Part shown: positions 12,375-48,480 of the stretch, one piece after another
Layout: every line of letters begins with the position of its first letter
Position numbering within the stretch: the first letter of the stretch is position 1
DNA from: Cynocephalus volans
Lineage: Eukaryota > Chordata > Mammalia > Dermoptera > Cynocephalidae
Length of the DNA stretch: 64,000 nucleotides
Reading direction: 5' to 3'
NCBI RefSeq assembly: GCF_027409185.1
Contig: NC_084469.1
Coordinates: forward strand, 37,389,293 to 37,453,292
Notes under the pieces: generated by a model
Told to the model about the DNA's origin: nothing
Databases searched by the model: none
The model's input: only the letters and a program-made list of their open reading frames with translations
Program-made: the position numbers and the translations under genes

Positions 12375-14049
12375 AAAGAATTTTAATTCTTTTTTATGGC
12401 AGAGTAGTATTCCATTGAATATACATACCACATTTTCCTTATTCAGTCATCTGTCGATAGACATTTAGGTTGACTCCAACTCTTGGTTATTATAAATAGA
12501 GCTGCAATAAACATGGGATTGCAGGTATCCCTTCGACATGATGAATTCCATTCCTTTGGGTATATACCCAGCAATGGGATTGCTGGATTGTATGCCAGTT
12601 CTATATGTAGTTATTTGAGGAACCTCCATACTGTTTTCCATAAAGGTTGCACTAATTTACAGTCCCACCAAGAGAGTAGGAAGGTTCCTTTTTCTCCACA
12701 TCCTCACCAGCATTTGTTATTCCCTGTCTTTTTGATAATTGCCAGTCTAACTGGGGTGAGATGATATCTCAGTGTGGATTTGATTTGCATTTCCCTGATG
12801 CTAAGTGATGTTGAGCATTTTTTCATGCACGTGTTGGCCATTTGTATATTTTTGTATGAAAAATGCCCATTCAGCTTCTTTGCCCATTTTTTAATTAGGT
12901 TACTTGCTTTCTTACTGTTGAGTTGTTTGAGTTCTTTGTATATTCTGACTATTAATCCCTTGTCAGATGCATAGTTTGCAAATATTTTCTCCCATTCTGT
13001 AGGTTGTCTTTTCACTCTGTTGATTGTTGCCTTTGCTGTACAGAAGTTTTTAAATTTGATATAATCCCATTTGTTTATGTTTTCTTTTGTTGTCTGTTCT
13101 TTTGAGGTCTTATTCATAAAGTCTTTGCCCAGTCCTGTATCCTGAAGTGTTTCCCCTGTTTTCTTTTAGAAGTTTTATAGTTTCAGGTTTTAAGTTTAAG
13201 TCTTTAATCCATTTTGAGTTGATTTTGGTATATGGCAAGAGGTACAGGTCTAGTTTCATTTTTCTAAATTTGGATTTCTAGTTTTCTCAGCACCTTACTG
13301 AAAAGGCAGTCTTTTCCCCAATGTGTGTTCTTGCTGCCTTTGTCAAAGATCAGTTGGCTGTAAGTAAGTGGGTTGATTTCTGGGTTCTCAATTCTGGTCC
13401 ATTGATCCATGTGTCTTTTTTATGCCAGTACCATGCTGTTTTGGTTACTATAGTTTTGAAGTATAGTTTGAAATCAAGGAGTGTTATGCCTCTAGCTTTA
13501 TTTTTTTTACTCAGGATTGCTTTGGCTATTTGGGATCTTTTGTCATTCTGTATGAATGTTAGGATTGTTTTTTATCTTTCTGTGAAGAATGTCATTGGTA
13601 TTTTGATGGGGATTGTATTGAACCTGTAGATCACTTTGGGTAGTATGGACATTTTCACAATGTTAATTCTTCCAATCCAAGAACATGGAATATCTTTCTA
13701 TCTTTTTGTGTCCCCTTTAATAAATACTGCATGTCCTCACTTGTAAGTGGGAGCTAAAATAAAGAAAGAAAATAAGGAAGAAAGGAGGGAAGGAAGAACT
13801 ACAATAATATACTGAATTAAAAAAAGAGAGAGAGAACAGAATTGTGGTTATTAGAGGTGGGAAAGGGGGAGGGAGAGAGGGGTTAGCAAGAAATTAGCTA
13901 AGGGTCACAAAGACTGATTATGTTTGGTAACCATGAGCATACTAATTATACTGATTTGAACACCAAATATTGTACACTTGTATTGATATTCAATTATGTA
14001 TCCCACAAATATATATAACCAATTATCTTTCAATAAAAAAAATAAAAAA
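12375..14049 (+). mobile_element. 5'-inverted (twin-primed) L1 insertion
   Basis: 12,375 to about 13,722 is the antisense of L1 ORF2. From about 13,724 the sequence switches to L1 3' end in sense (aatactgcatgtcctcactt, gtgggagctaaa, then 3'UTR) and ends in an A-rich tail at about 14,034-14,049. The two halves come from nearly adjacent parts of L1, back to back, as twin priming produces. An 11-bp duplication ATAAAGAGGGA flanks the insertion (12,359-12,369 and 14,050-14,060). Confidence 0.85.
12704..13117 (-). pseudogene. L1 ORF2 C-terminal remnant in the inverted segment
   Basis: An open stretch of 137 codons carries L1 ORF2p C-terminal hallmarks: [57 protein letters not shown] and KKTGNNKCW. 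It is a fragment with no endonuclease or reverse-transcriptase catalytic region and is not a functional gene. Confidence 0.8.
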
Positions 14050-14060
14050 ATAAAGAGGGA
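14050..14060. repeat. Target-site duplication, right copy
   Basis: ATAAAGAGGGA, matching 12,359-12,369. Its first A could also belong to the tail. Confidence 0.8.
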
Positions 14061-15324
14061 AGAGGAGAGTATCACAAGGTGAAGTTTGCAGGGTGGGCAA
14101 GGACCATCTTTAGGATTTTGGCCTTTATGCTAAAAGCAAAGGGATGGTTTTCAGCTAGAGAGGGATGTGATCAGATTCTTGTGTTTTAAAAGATTGCTTT
14201 GGCTGAAGTTGGAATGGTTTAGACTTGGGAAAGAAGAATAGGTGTGTGGGAGACCAAGCACTAGATGACGGTAGTTTGCATGAGGAAGATGGCAGCAAAA
14301 TAAAGAGAGGTCGATGGTCTTGAAAGATGTTTAAGTGTAATAAAGAAAGAACTTGATGGTTGATTGGATATGGAAATGAAGGACATGCCGATTTCAAGGC
14401 TGATTTCTAGATATTTAGCTTGAGCAACTGAGTGGATAGTGTTGCCCTCCACTGTGATAGGGCATAAGAATACATGTGAGTTTTAAGGAGAGGAGAGGAA
14501 GGTGATGAATTAATTTTGGCTGTTTTGGGTTTGAAGTGCCTATTGGTAGGGAGATGGAGTCTCGATCTTAGGAGAGAGAATTAGGTTTGTGATATAAATT
14601 TAGAATTCATAGGTTATGGGTAGTAAGGGAGTAGATGAAATCATTAGGGTGAAAACGTATAGTGAGAAGAGAAGGAGCCTAAGATGGAACTTTGGGCCAC
14701 ATCACACAGAACTCACGTAAACATTTGCAAGTCAGGCAGAGGAAGGTGAACTGACAAAGGAGAGAGAAGGGGAAATTGGAGAGCCAGAGCTATGCAAAAA
14801 CTAGGGCAGGGCAGAGTCTTGGAAATCAAGGAAAAAGAACATTTCCAAAAAGAAAAGAATAGTCAGATGCATGACACGCAGTTGGAAGGTCAAGTAAATT
14901 AAGAATTGAGAAGTGTCAATTTGACTTCGCAACAAAGAAATCACTGAGGAGTATAGTGAGATTCACTTAAGTGCAGTGGAGAGAAAAAAACCAGAGTGGA
15001 GTGAGTCGAAGTGTAGGTGGGAGGTAAGGAAATGGTGGCAGTGTGCATGTACAACTCTTTTGAGAAAATTGGTTGAAAAGTTAATAAATGAGAAAATAGC
15101 CATAAAAAGAAATAGAATCAAGGAAAAATTTAAGAAAGGATCCAGTAGAGTGGGAAAAACTAGGAATAAAATTGAAAGAGCAATATAGTCCATTGTATAA
15201 ATTTTCCAAGGAGGGAAGGGATGAGATTTACTGCCAAGCAGAGGTGGCCCCAAATTGGAGGAGAGACCTCATTGGAAGGAAGATGTCTTGGCAGTAGAAA
15301 TGTGAGGCCATTTCTATTTGATGG

Positions 15325-16245
15325 CATCTCTTTTTTTCTTTTTTAAAAATTTTAAAATATTTAATTGATAAATAAAAATATTCAAGGTGTGTAGCAGGAT
15401 GATTTGCTATACATTTACATTGTGTAATGATTACCACAATCAAATTAACACAGCTATCACCACACATGCTGTACACTAGATCCCCAGAACTTATTCATCT
15501 TATAAGTGAAATTTTGCCCTCTTTGGCCAACATCTCCTCATTTGCCTCAATTCTCAGCCCCTGGCAACTACTGTTCTACTCTCTGCTTCTGTGAATTTGA
15601 CTTTTTCAGATTCCACATAAAAGTGAGATCATATGGTATTTGTCTTTCTGTGCCTGGCTTACTTTCTTAGCCTAATGTCCTCCAAGTTCATCCATACTAT
15701 TGCAAATAGCAGGATTTCCTTCTTTTTTTTTTGTGGATGAACAGTATTCCATTCTTTTTATATATACATATATATAGCTCACATTTTCTTTATCATTCAT
15801 CCATTATGGACACTTAGATTGTTTCCATATCTTGACTATTGTGAACAATGCTGCAATGACCATGGGAGTACAAATATCTCTTCAGGATACTGATTTTATT
15901 TCCTTCGGGTATATACCTAGTAGTGGGATTGCTGGATCATATGGTAGTTCTATTGTTAATTTTTTGAGGAACTTCAGTAACGTTTTTCAAAATGGCCATA
16001 CCAATTTACATTCCCACCAGCAATGGAAAAGCGTTCTCCTTTCACCACATTCTTCCCAGAACTTATCTCTTGTCTTTTTGATAACAGCCATCTTAACAAG
16101 TATGAGGCGATATCTCATTGTGGTTTTGATTTGCATTTCCCTGATGATTAGTGATGTTGAACACCTTTTCATATACCTGTTGGCCATTTGCATGTCTTTT
16201 GAGAAATGTCTGTTCAGGGCTGCTGCCCATTTTTATATCAGGTTA
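15325..16245 (-). repeat. L1 3' fragment, antisense
   Basis: Opens with T-rich sequence and L1 3'UTR antisense text, then ORF2 C-terminus. The minus-strand frame at 15,987-16,193 includes [20 protein letters not shown] and [20 protein letters not shown]. Interrupted at 16,245 by the start of another L1 3' end. Confidence 0.75.
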
Positions 16246-19200
16246 TTTTTAAAATTTTGTTTTATTTTTAATTGTCAAATAATAATCATATATTTATGGG
16301 GTACAATGTAGTGTTTTGATACATGTACACATTGTAGAATGATCAAATCAGGCTAACTAGCATATCTATTACCTCAAATATTTATCATTTCTTTATGATG
16401 AGAACATTTAAAATCCTCTCTTTTAGCTATTTTGAAATATATAACACATAATTATTAACTAAATCATCATGCTCTGCAATAAATCACCAGAACTTATTCC
16501 TCCTATCTAACTGAAACTTTGTATCATTTGACCCACGTCCCCCCTTTTCCTGCCTCCCCCCACCAGACTCTGGTAAATACTATTTTACTCTCTAATTCTA
16601 TGAGTTTGACTTTTTTAGATTCCACATACAGTATGGGTGTCTCTGTGCCTGGCTTATTTCACTTAGCATAGTGTCCTTGAGGTTCATCCATGTTGCTGCA
16701 AATGACAGAATTTCCTGGGTTTGTTTTTGTTTTTGTTTTTTAGGTTGAGTAAGTATTCCATTGTGCATATATACTACATTTTGAAAATTTATTCATCTGT
16801 TGATGGGCAATTTGGTTGTTTCCATATCTTGGCTATTGTGAATAATGCTGCAATGAACATGGGAGTGCAGACATCTTTTTGACATAACTGATTTCGGTTC
16901 CTTTGGGTGTATAATGAGAAGTGAGAATGCTGGATCACATGGTGATTCTATCATTAGTGTTTTGAGGAATCCGTTCTATTTTTCAAAGTGGCTGTACTAA
17001 TTTACAATACCACCGACAGTGTACAAGGAAGGGTTCCCTTTTCTCCACATTCCTTTCCAACACTTGTTATCTTTCATCTTTTTTATAATAGCCAATCTAA
17101 CAGGTGTGAGATGATATCTCATTGTGGTTTTAATTTGCATTTCTCTAGTAATTAGAGATGTTGAGCATTTAAAAAAATATGTATCTGTTGGCCTTGGTAC
17201 ATCTTCTTTTGAGAAATGTCTATTCAGATCCTTTGCCCATTTTTTAATAGAATCGTTTTCTTGTTATGGAGTAGTTTAAGTTCCTTGTATTATTCAATGT
17301 ATAAATTGCAAATATTTTCTCCCAATCTGTTGTCTCTTCACTCTGTTAATTGTTTTCTTTGCTGTGCAGAAGCTATTTAGTTTGATGCAATCCCGTTTAT
17401 CTATTTTTGCTTTCTTTGTGCTTTCAGGGTCATATCCAAGAAATCACTGCCCAACTGATGTCATAGAGATTTTCCCCTGTCTTCTTCTTATAGTTTTACA
17501 GTTTCAGGTCTTATTCTTAAGTCTTTAACCCACTTTGAGTTGATTCTTGTATAAAGGATGAAATAAGGGTCCCTTTACATTCTTCTATATATCAATATCC
17601 AGTTTTCCCACCACCATTTATTGAAGAGAGTGTCCTTTTTCATTTTTGTGTTCTTGGCACCTTTGTTGAAAATCAGTTGACTGTAGATATGTGGATTTAT
17701 TTCTGGGTTCTCTATCCTTTTCCATTGGTTGATGTGTTTGTCATTGTGTCAGTTACTGTATTATGCTGTTTTGATTATACAGTATTATGATGTTTTGATT
17801 ACTATAACTTTGTAATATATTTTGAAATATGGTAGTATGATGCCTCCAGCTTTGTTCTTTTTGATTGAGATTGCTTTGGCTATTCAGGGTCTTTTGTGGT
17901 TTCATCCATATTTTACAATTTTTTTTCTATTTCTGTGAAGAATGCCAATGGAATTTTGATAGGGATTGCACTGAATCTGTAGATAACTTTAGGTAGTTTG
18001 GACATTTTAACAATCTTAATTCTTCCAATCCATGAACATTAGATATCTTTCTATGTTTTTCTATATTGTTATCCAAGTCTGCTGTTTCCTTTTTGATTTT
18101 CTGTCTGGATGACCTGTTCATTGTTGAAAGTGGGGTATTGAAGTATCTTATATTATTGTGTAATATTGTATATTGTTGTATTGCTGTCTATTTCTCCCTT
18201 CAGTTCTCTTAATATTTGCTTTATACATTTAGCTTCTCCAATATTGGGTGTATATATATTTACAATTGTTATACCCCCTGGTGAAATGACACCTTTATCT
18301 TAATATATTAAGATATATTAATCTTAATATATCATGATTTAATATATTGTGGTCATGGCAGTGATTTCTTACATTTGACCCCAAAACCTGTCTCTCGTGA
18401 CAGGTTTTGACTAAAAGTCTGTTTTGTCTGACAAAAGCCTATTTTGTTTTTTGGTTGCCATTTGCATGGAATATCTTTTTCTGTCCCTTCGCTTTCAGCC
18501 CGTATGTGTCCTTAGGCTAAAGTGAATCTCTTCTAGGCAACAGATTGTTGGATTTTTTTTTTCATCCATCCACCCATTCTGTTTCTTTTGATTGGAGAAT
18601 TTCATTTACATATAAAGTAATTATTGAAAGATAAGGACTTATTATTGCCACTTTATTAATTGTTTTCTGGTTGTTTTGTAGATAACTTTGTTCCTTTCTA
18701 TCTCTTTTGCTGTTTTCCTTTGTGATTTGTTGGTGTTTTGTAGTGGTATACTTTGATTCCTTTCTGTTTAACTTTTATGTATCTGCTAGAGATTTTTTTC
18801 TTTGTGGTTACCATAGTGCTTATGTAAAACATCTTATAGCTAATAACAGCTTAACTTCAATCACATACAAAGAGTCTGCACTTTTACTTCTCCCCCTCCA
18901 TATTTTATGCTATTGATGCCACACTTTACATTTGATATATTGTGCATTCCTTAACAAATTATTTTACCTATAGTTACTTTTTAATAATTTTGAGTTAACT
19001 TTTATACTGGAATTAAAAGTGATTATGTTTTCATGTTGTTACTTAGTCTCCTTTTGTTTCAAAGAATTGTCTTTAGCATTTCTGGTAAGGCAGGTCTCAT
19101 AGTAATGAACTCTTAGTTTTGTTTGTCTGGAAATGTCTTATGTTTCCTTTGTTTCTAAAAGACAGCTTTGCTGGGATAATATTCTTGCTTGGCAGTTCTT

Positions 19201-19390
19201 TTCTTTCAGCACTTTGAATATGTCATCCCATTCCCTCTTGGTTTGTAAGGTTTTTTTTGAGAAGTCTGCTGTTAGCCTTGTGTGGGTTTCCTTGTATGTG
19301 ATAGTTGCTTTCCTTTGGCTGCTTTCAAAATTCTCTCTTTGTCTTTGACTTTTGGCAATTTGATTATTTCTTTTAAAAAATTTTTTCTTA
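16246..19390 (-). repeat. Long L1 (older L1M-type), antisense
   Basis: Starts with a T-rich 3' end (ttttattttaattgtcaaataat-like text and gatacatgtacacattgt). It then runs as antisense ORF2 (ccatatcttggctattgtgaataatgctgc, tgatgcctccagctttgttc) into upstream L1 text (aagtctgctgttagccttgt, ctttcaaaattctctctttgtc). No long open frame survives. Confidence 0.7.
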
Positions 19391-19556
19391 GGGCCGGCCC
19401 GTGGCTCACTCGGGAGAGTGTGGTGCTGATAACACCAAGGCCATGGGTTCGGGTCCTATATAGGGATGGCTGGTTAGCTCACTGGCTGAGCGTGGTGCTG
19501 ACAACACCAAGTCAAGGTTAAGATCCCCTTACCGGTCATCTTTAAAAAAAAAAAAA
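19391..19556 (+). repeat. Dimeric tRNA-Ile-derived SINE (t-SINE-like)
   Basis: Two tandem tRNA-Ile-like units: ggccggcccgtggctcactc with gctgataacaccaagg, then gatggctggttagctcactg with gctgacaacaccaag. They end in gatccccttaccggtcat and a 13-A tail. Both units keep A-box and B-box-like text. It sits inside the antisense L1, so it is younger. Confidence 0.8.
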
Positions 19557-22010
19557 TTTTATTATCATATTCATTGTTACAAATCATACTTATTATTTAT
19601 GCCCCTTATCTGGTCTCTCCCATTCCCCCTCTCCCTCCACTTTCCCCTTTTCCCCTTCACCCCCTTCCCCTTCTCTCTCCTCCTTCCCCTCCCCCTCCCA
19701 CCTCTAATAACCATAGATTCGTTCTCTCCATCTGATAGATTAATTGTTCCTCTGTTGATTTGTTGCCTAGATGATCTGTCCAGCATTGAGACAGGTGTGA
19801 TCAAGTCCTCCACTGTTATCATAAATCAGATGCTTCTTCTATTACTCTGGAGTGGGCTTTGTGGAGAGAGAGGAACTTTTCTTTTCTTTCTTTCTTTCTT
19901 TTTTTTTTCTTTTTTGCTCTTTGCTGGTGCCTCTCCTTGTGTCAATGAAGTTGAGAATCTGATGTGCCATCTGCACAGTAGCTGTGACTGCTCTATAGAG
20001 ACTAGCCGCTTTTGTGGCAGCCATGGCAATTGCAGTGGCTGTGGAGGGCTACCTGTGTGAAAATGGTGTTTTTGGTGTTTTCTTTACCAGGTTGTGGCTG
20101 GGTTTGGCTTCCCCCAGCCTCATACCTCAGGGCCCCAGTGGGGCCCCTGGGCAATGGTGGCATCTTGCCTAGTTGCAGCTGGGTTTGGCTTCCCCTGGCT
20201 CCATGCCTTATTCTAAGATGTTGTTGCAGAGTAGTTGGAGGGGAGAAGGAGAAGGGAAGGGGGAGGGGCAATGGGGTGGGAAGAGGGGAAAGGAGGGGCA
20301 GTGTGACTGAGGTCCGTGGCCCTCACCTCATTCCAGCAGGGGAGACAACAGGGCTTTCAGTGGTGGCTGGGTCATCACTGGGCTGGATACAGATGTCAGG
20401 GGTGTGTGGCTGAAGCCATTGGCCCCCACTGCCCTGCCTTGGAACCTGGGGCCCTTCCTGCAGAGGTTTGATGGTTGTCACTGGGCTGTTTGTGGATGCT
20501 GGGGGGGCATTGCTGAGGTCATCAGCCCCCACCGCCCCAGCTTGGGAGCCCAGGGCACTTCCTGCAGTGGCTCAGTTGTCATCACTAGGCTGGTTGTGGG
20601 TTCTGGGGGGCATGGCTGAGGCCCTGAGCTCTCCCTGCCCCCTGGCTTGGAGCCCAGGGGGCTTCAGGTCTTTCTAGATTTTATAAGTGTTCTTTGGTTG
20701 TGTTAGATTTTTACTAGTTAATATCAAACTTTGTCTCTGATCTGTGGGTATTTTGTTTTTTCTTTCAGTTCCGTGTTGGATTATTTGCTGTTCTCGCCAC
20801 TTAAACTCTGCACTGGAACTAATTTGTTGTCCTTTGCTTACTTCTAAAATGGAGGAACTTCCTGTGGGGACCAGTACTTGAGCTCTGAGTTTGAGCTAAA
20901 CTAAACTGATTCATTGTTGCTGATTCCCTAGGGAAGGCTTTTTGTACAGCTCAGGTTTTAATGGTTGACCTTGCATGTACTTCCAGGTCTCATGAGGTAT
21001 GGTACACCCAGGTTGTGTGGAAACTCTGGTCCGTTTCTGAGTCTTTTCAGCAAACTCCAACAAATTGCATTGGTGTCTGTGCATTTAAAGTAACAAACCC
21101 ATCTTCTAGTTTTTACAGATTGATTTCAGCAGGTAAAGACCTTCTCCTCTTGGGCCCTGGGCTTGTGGGATTGCCTCTGGGTTCAAGGTTGAGTGGAGGT
21201 AGAGCTGTGTTACATGGCTGCTGCTGGGCCTACAGTGGGATATGTGGTTGGCAGGCCTGTTATCAGGGGCTCAAGCATGCATGGACCCTGTTTGGTCCCT
21301 GAGTGAACTGGATTGCCTGTTGGATCCTTGGTCAATGGGACTAGTGCTGGGTTACAGTCTGCTTCAGGGTCTGCAGATGAAGGGCTTGTTACCAGGTACA
21401 TGAATAGGTATGGCTTCCTCTGGATCCCTAGTAGGGCTCCTGCTAGATCAGTGGGTGGGTTGCTGGGCAGGCAGTACTTGCACTGGATAGTGGCTGAGAG
21501 GGGATGGAAGTAAGTCACAGGGATGCTTTGGGATCGGCAGCAGAGACAGAGTGTGCAGGCCTGGCTGAGGGGGCACAGATAGGCATGTGTCCCTCTGCAT
21601 CCCAACTGGGTAGGACTGTTTTGAGACCACAGCAGAGAGGGGCTGAAACTGAGTTACAGGGCTGTTTCACAGGGTTTATAGCCAGGATTGAGGTTGCTGG
21701 GCCGGTCCCTCAAGGCATGAATCGATATGACTTCTCCTATACCCATTGGCAGATGGTTCTGATAGCAGGACCAAGCCAAATAGGGCTGTAGCCCAGTCCA
21801 CAGGGAGACAAAAATATTTCTGGGTCTGGAGCTGGGACCATAGTCAGTGAGCCTGCCACCTGGATATGTGCCCTTCTGGGTGCTGAATTCTACTGGGGTT
21901 TTATAACCACCTACCTGAATTCCAAAACCCCAACAGAGGCACTTTTGTTCCTGCATAGCTGCAAATTATTGCTGCTGTTGGGACATAAGAGTGGGGGACC
22001 TCTCATTATG
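19557..22010 (-). repeat. Probable L1 5'UTR-type block, GC-rich, antisense
   Basis: Follows the L1 above after the SINE. It begins with C/T-rich low-complexity sequence (19,610-19,700) and turns GC-rich from about 20,000, unlike its surroundings. It contains internal tandem units. It resembles 5'UTRs of older L1 families as I remember them. Numerous open frames on both strands look like by-products of composition. Confidence 0.4.
20330..20670. repeat. Tandem monomers, period about 104 bp, three copies
   Basis: Anchor motif cactgggctg/cactaggctg recurs at 20,376, 20,479 and 20,583 (spacing 103 and 104 bp). Each is followed by a ggcccccactgccc-like and a cttcctgcag-like stretch. A shorter duplication (gctgggtttggcttcccc at 20,098 and 20,178) lies beside it. 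Confidence 0.7.
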
Positions 22011-22860
22011 CTGACTTACTGACCTATTTTTTTCTCTTTTGAGTAGGATGTGAGATAATTTGCTGAGGCCAAAAGGGGAAACAGATTTAAGGAGAGTGGA
22101 GAAAGGGTGATTGAGCAAGTTGATTACATAACCAGCACTGAGGGCCCAATGAGAGTAGTAAATTTGAATCTGTAGTGGTACCATCTTCTCTGAAATATGG
22201 AAAAGTAGATTGCTAGATTAATTCAGGTTTGGTGTCTTTCCTCTCTGGTGAGATGAGCGGGTAGAGAATGGCAAAGAAGTTTGAGTTGTCAGTAGAGTGA
22301 TTATAAAGATAGGTTATAAATTTTTGCTTAATTGGGAAGAGATGTAAAGATAAAACAGAGGCTAATGGATATGGAAGAAGTAAAAGAGTCCAAATACTGG
22401 AGGTGCCAATGGAGATGGAGAACTGTTATGTTGGGAGTACACCAGCAAACAAGCTACAATATTAGGAGATACTTGATTTAGTGACTTTGGAAGTTGGGCA
22501 GTTTTGATAATATTTTCTAGAGTGAGACTGTGGAAGAGATGAAGTGGAAGAGAAGGTGGTGGATGTGGGAGACAAGGTATAGGATGCATCAACCATGTGT
22601 ACATTCAAGTCTCCTGGTAATGTGGTAAGAATTGGGTGGAGAGAGAAGGCGGTTGCCAAAATCTTAATGAATAAAGAGTCAGCAGATGACAGCAGTATGT
22701 ATGTGGAATAGCAAAATCGCACAAACCTTGAAGAAGGAAGAGCTTTCTACAAAGGGGGATAGACAGCAATGGGGATTGAGAAGGATATCAGTTCTATCTG
22801 AGGACTAAGGAGTTCTTGAAGTGTGAGAGAATAATGGTTAACTCTTAAAAGGGATTCCAG

Positions 22861-23990
22861 GGAAGATTGTTACCAGATTTCAATTTCAGACAAGAGGTGG
22901 GGGGACTGTTCCAAGGGGCATAAGAGATCTTTGTAAATTATTTTAAATTCCAACTCAAAATGTAGCATTACAGTAGTCAGTTGTCTTCAGTGATCAATAG
23001 AAAACAAGTGAAAGTGCATAACAACCCAGAATCTTCCTCAGGAGCTGAGGTCCAGCAGTTTGTGACTAGATAATTTAACCTACTGGATGAGGAGATTAAA
23101 AAAATCATATATCATTCCTTTTAAATAGGTTGTGTACTATTCTCCGAAGACCTTTATTATATCCCTAATTTACAAGATACTTGCTGTTTTACTTGCTCAC
23201 TGTCGATTAAAAATTGACATAAATAGAAGGCACATGCTATCCTCAGTACACATGTGAACATGTGCTAGTAATGGCAGTTACAATAGTAATGGTAATAATT
23301 GCCATAGCACTCAGAAAGTCATAAGGTAGAAATCTAAATATAAAATAATGAGGGTATGGAACTGACTTTAAAAAATTATTAATTGACTTATTGCTATCAA
23401 AAGTACTGGGAGAAAGCCCTGTAGGACACAGAAGTTTCTAAGGAGATAGAAGAACAAATATTAGAAACATATTCATTCTTAACTCTTCTTTACCATTCTA
23501 ATATGATAACCAGGGAGGAGGCTCGATAAAACAAAGAACTAAGCATCTGTAGATAACAAAAAGCTAAAAATCTCTTATATTTAAAAAGGACAAGAAAACC
23601 TACAGAGCATATTTTCTTCCCAAGTGGTTTGCATTTTAAATATTTTTTTTAAAGTATTTAGTCCTGTTTTTTTAACTTTTTCTTTTAATTTTATGTAGGT
23701 AATTAATGTTTTATTTTTACTAAGTCTTAGGATAAAGTGTTTCATATCATTTTATGAAGAATATTAATAACTTCATTAACAGAAACTAGCTGATGTTTTG
23801 CCAAGTGAGGTTTACCAAATATTCTAATTCTTTATGCCGGCGGTTCACCACCAGGCTTCACCTGCTTCCCATAGGGATGTATACGGTGGCACTTACTGGA
23901 ATTGGCCTAGCTCATGTTTTAATCTTGGTGACTATGCCTTTTTCCATAAGATATAAGCAAAATATTGTGGGGTTTTTTAAAATCCTTTTC
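22861..23990. other. Intergenic downstream of MYH1, nothing recognised
   Basis: AT-rich flank with no supported gene or nameable repeat. Confidence 0.45.
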
Positions 23991-24039
23991 TTGATGCATA
24001 AACAATAAATTGACACAGAGGGAAAAAAAGATACTCACA

Positions 24040-24151
24040 AGATCTTGGCAGATAAATTTTTTACCTCCAAAAAGTCAAAAGTACAAAATGGAGTGACAAA
24101 GATTTTCACATTTTGTGCATTTCTTTGGTCACTTTTTAAGATTTGGATGCA
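24040..24151 (-). other. MYH1: MYH1 3'UTR, end not defined
   Basis: Downstream of the stop, text such as ACCAAAGAAATGCACAAAAT is shared with the MYH2 3'UTR, so this is genuine 3'UTR. No AATAAA or ATTAAA is found on the minus strand until ATTAAA at 23,918-23,923. The true cleavage site is unknown. Confidence 0.5.
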
Positions 24152-48440
<24,289 letters not shown>

Positions 48441-48480
48441 GGCTGCGGGTTATTGATGGCAGCCCAGTTAAGGACCCTGC

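Larger units (their letters stand above)
11970..22860 (-). repeat. Ancient L2-like element broken into at least three pieces by later L1 insertions
   Basis: Pieces 11,970-12,369, 14,061-15,320 and about 22,010-22,860 read as one antisense element of the same family as 6,225-8,505. The first two pieces join exactly when the intervening L1 and its 11-bp duplicated target are removed. Confidence 0.55.

Noticed and set aside
15832-16311. Plus-strand open frame of 159 codons
   Set aside because: It is the antisense of L1 ORF2 C-terminus; the real homology is on the minus strand.
19599-20060. Plus-strand open frame of 153 codons with Pro/Leu-rich start
   Set aside because: Translation of C/T-rich low-complexity and probable L1 5'UTR sequence, with no domain.
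24004-24009. AATAAA just beyond the MYH1 stop
   Set aside because: It is on the plus strand, so it reads in the wrong direction for MYH1.
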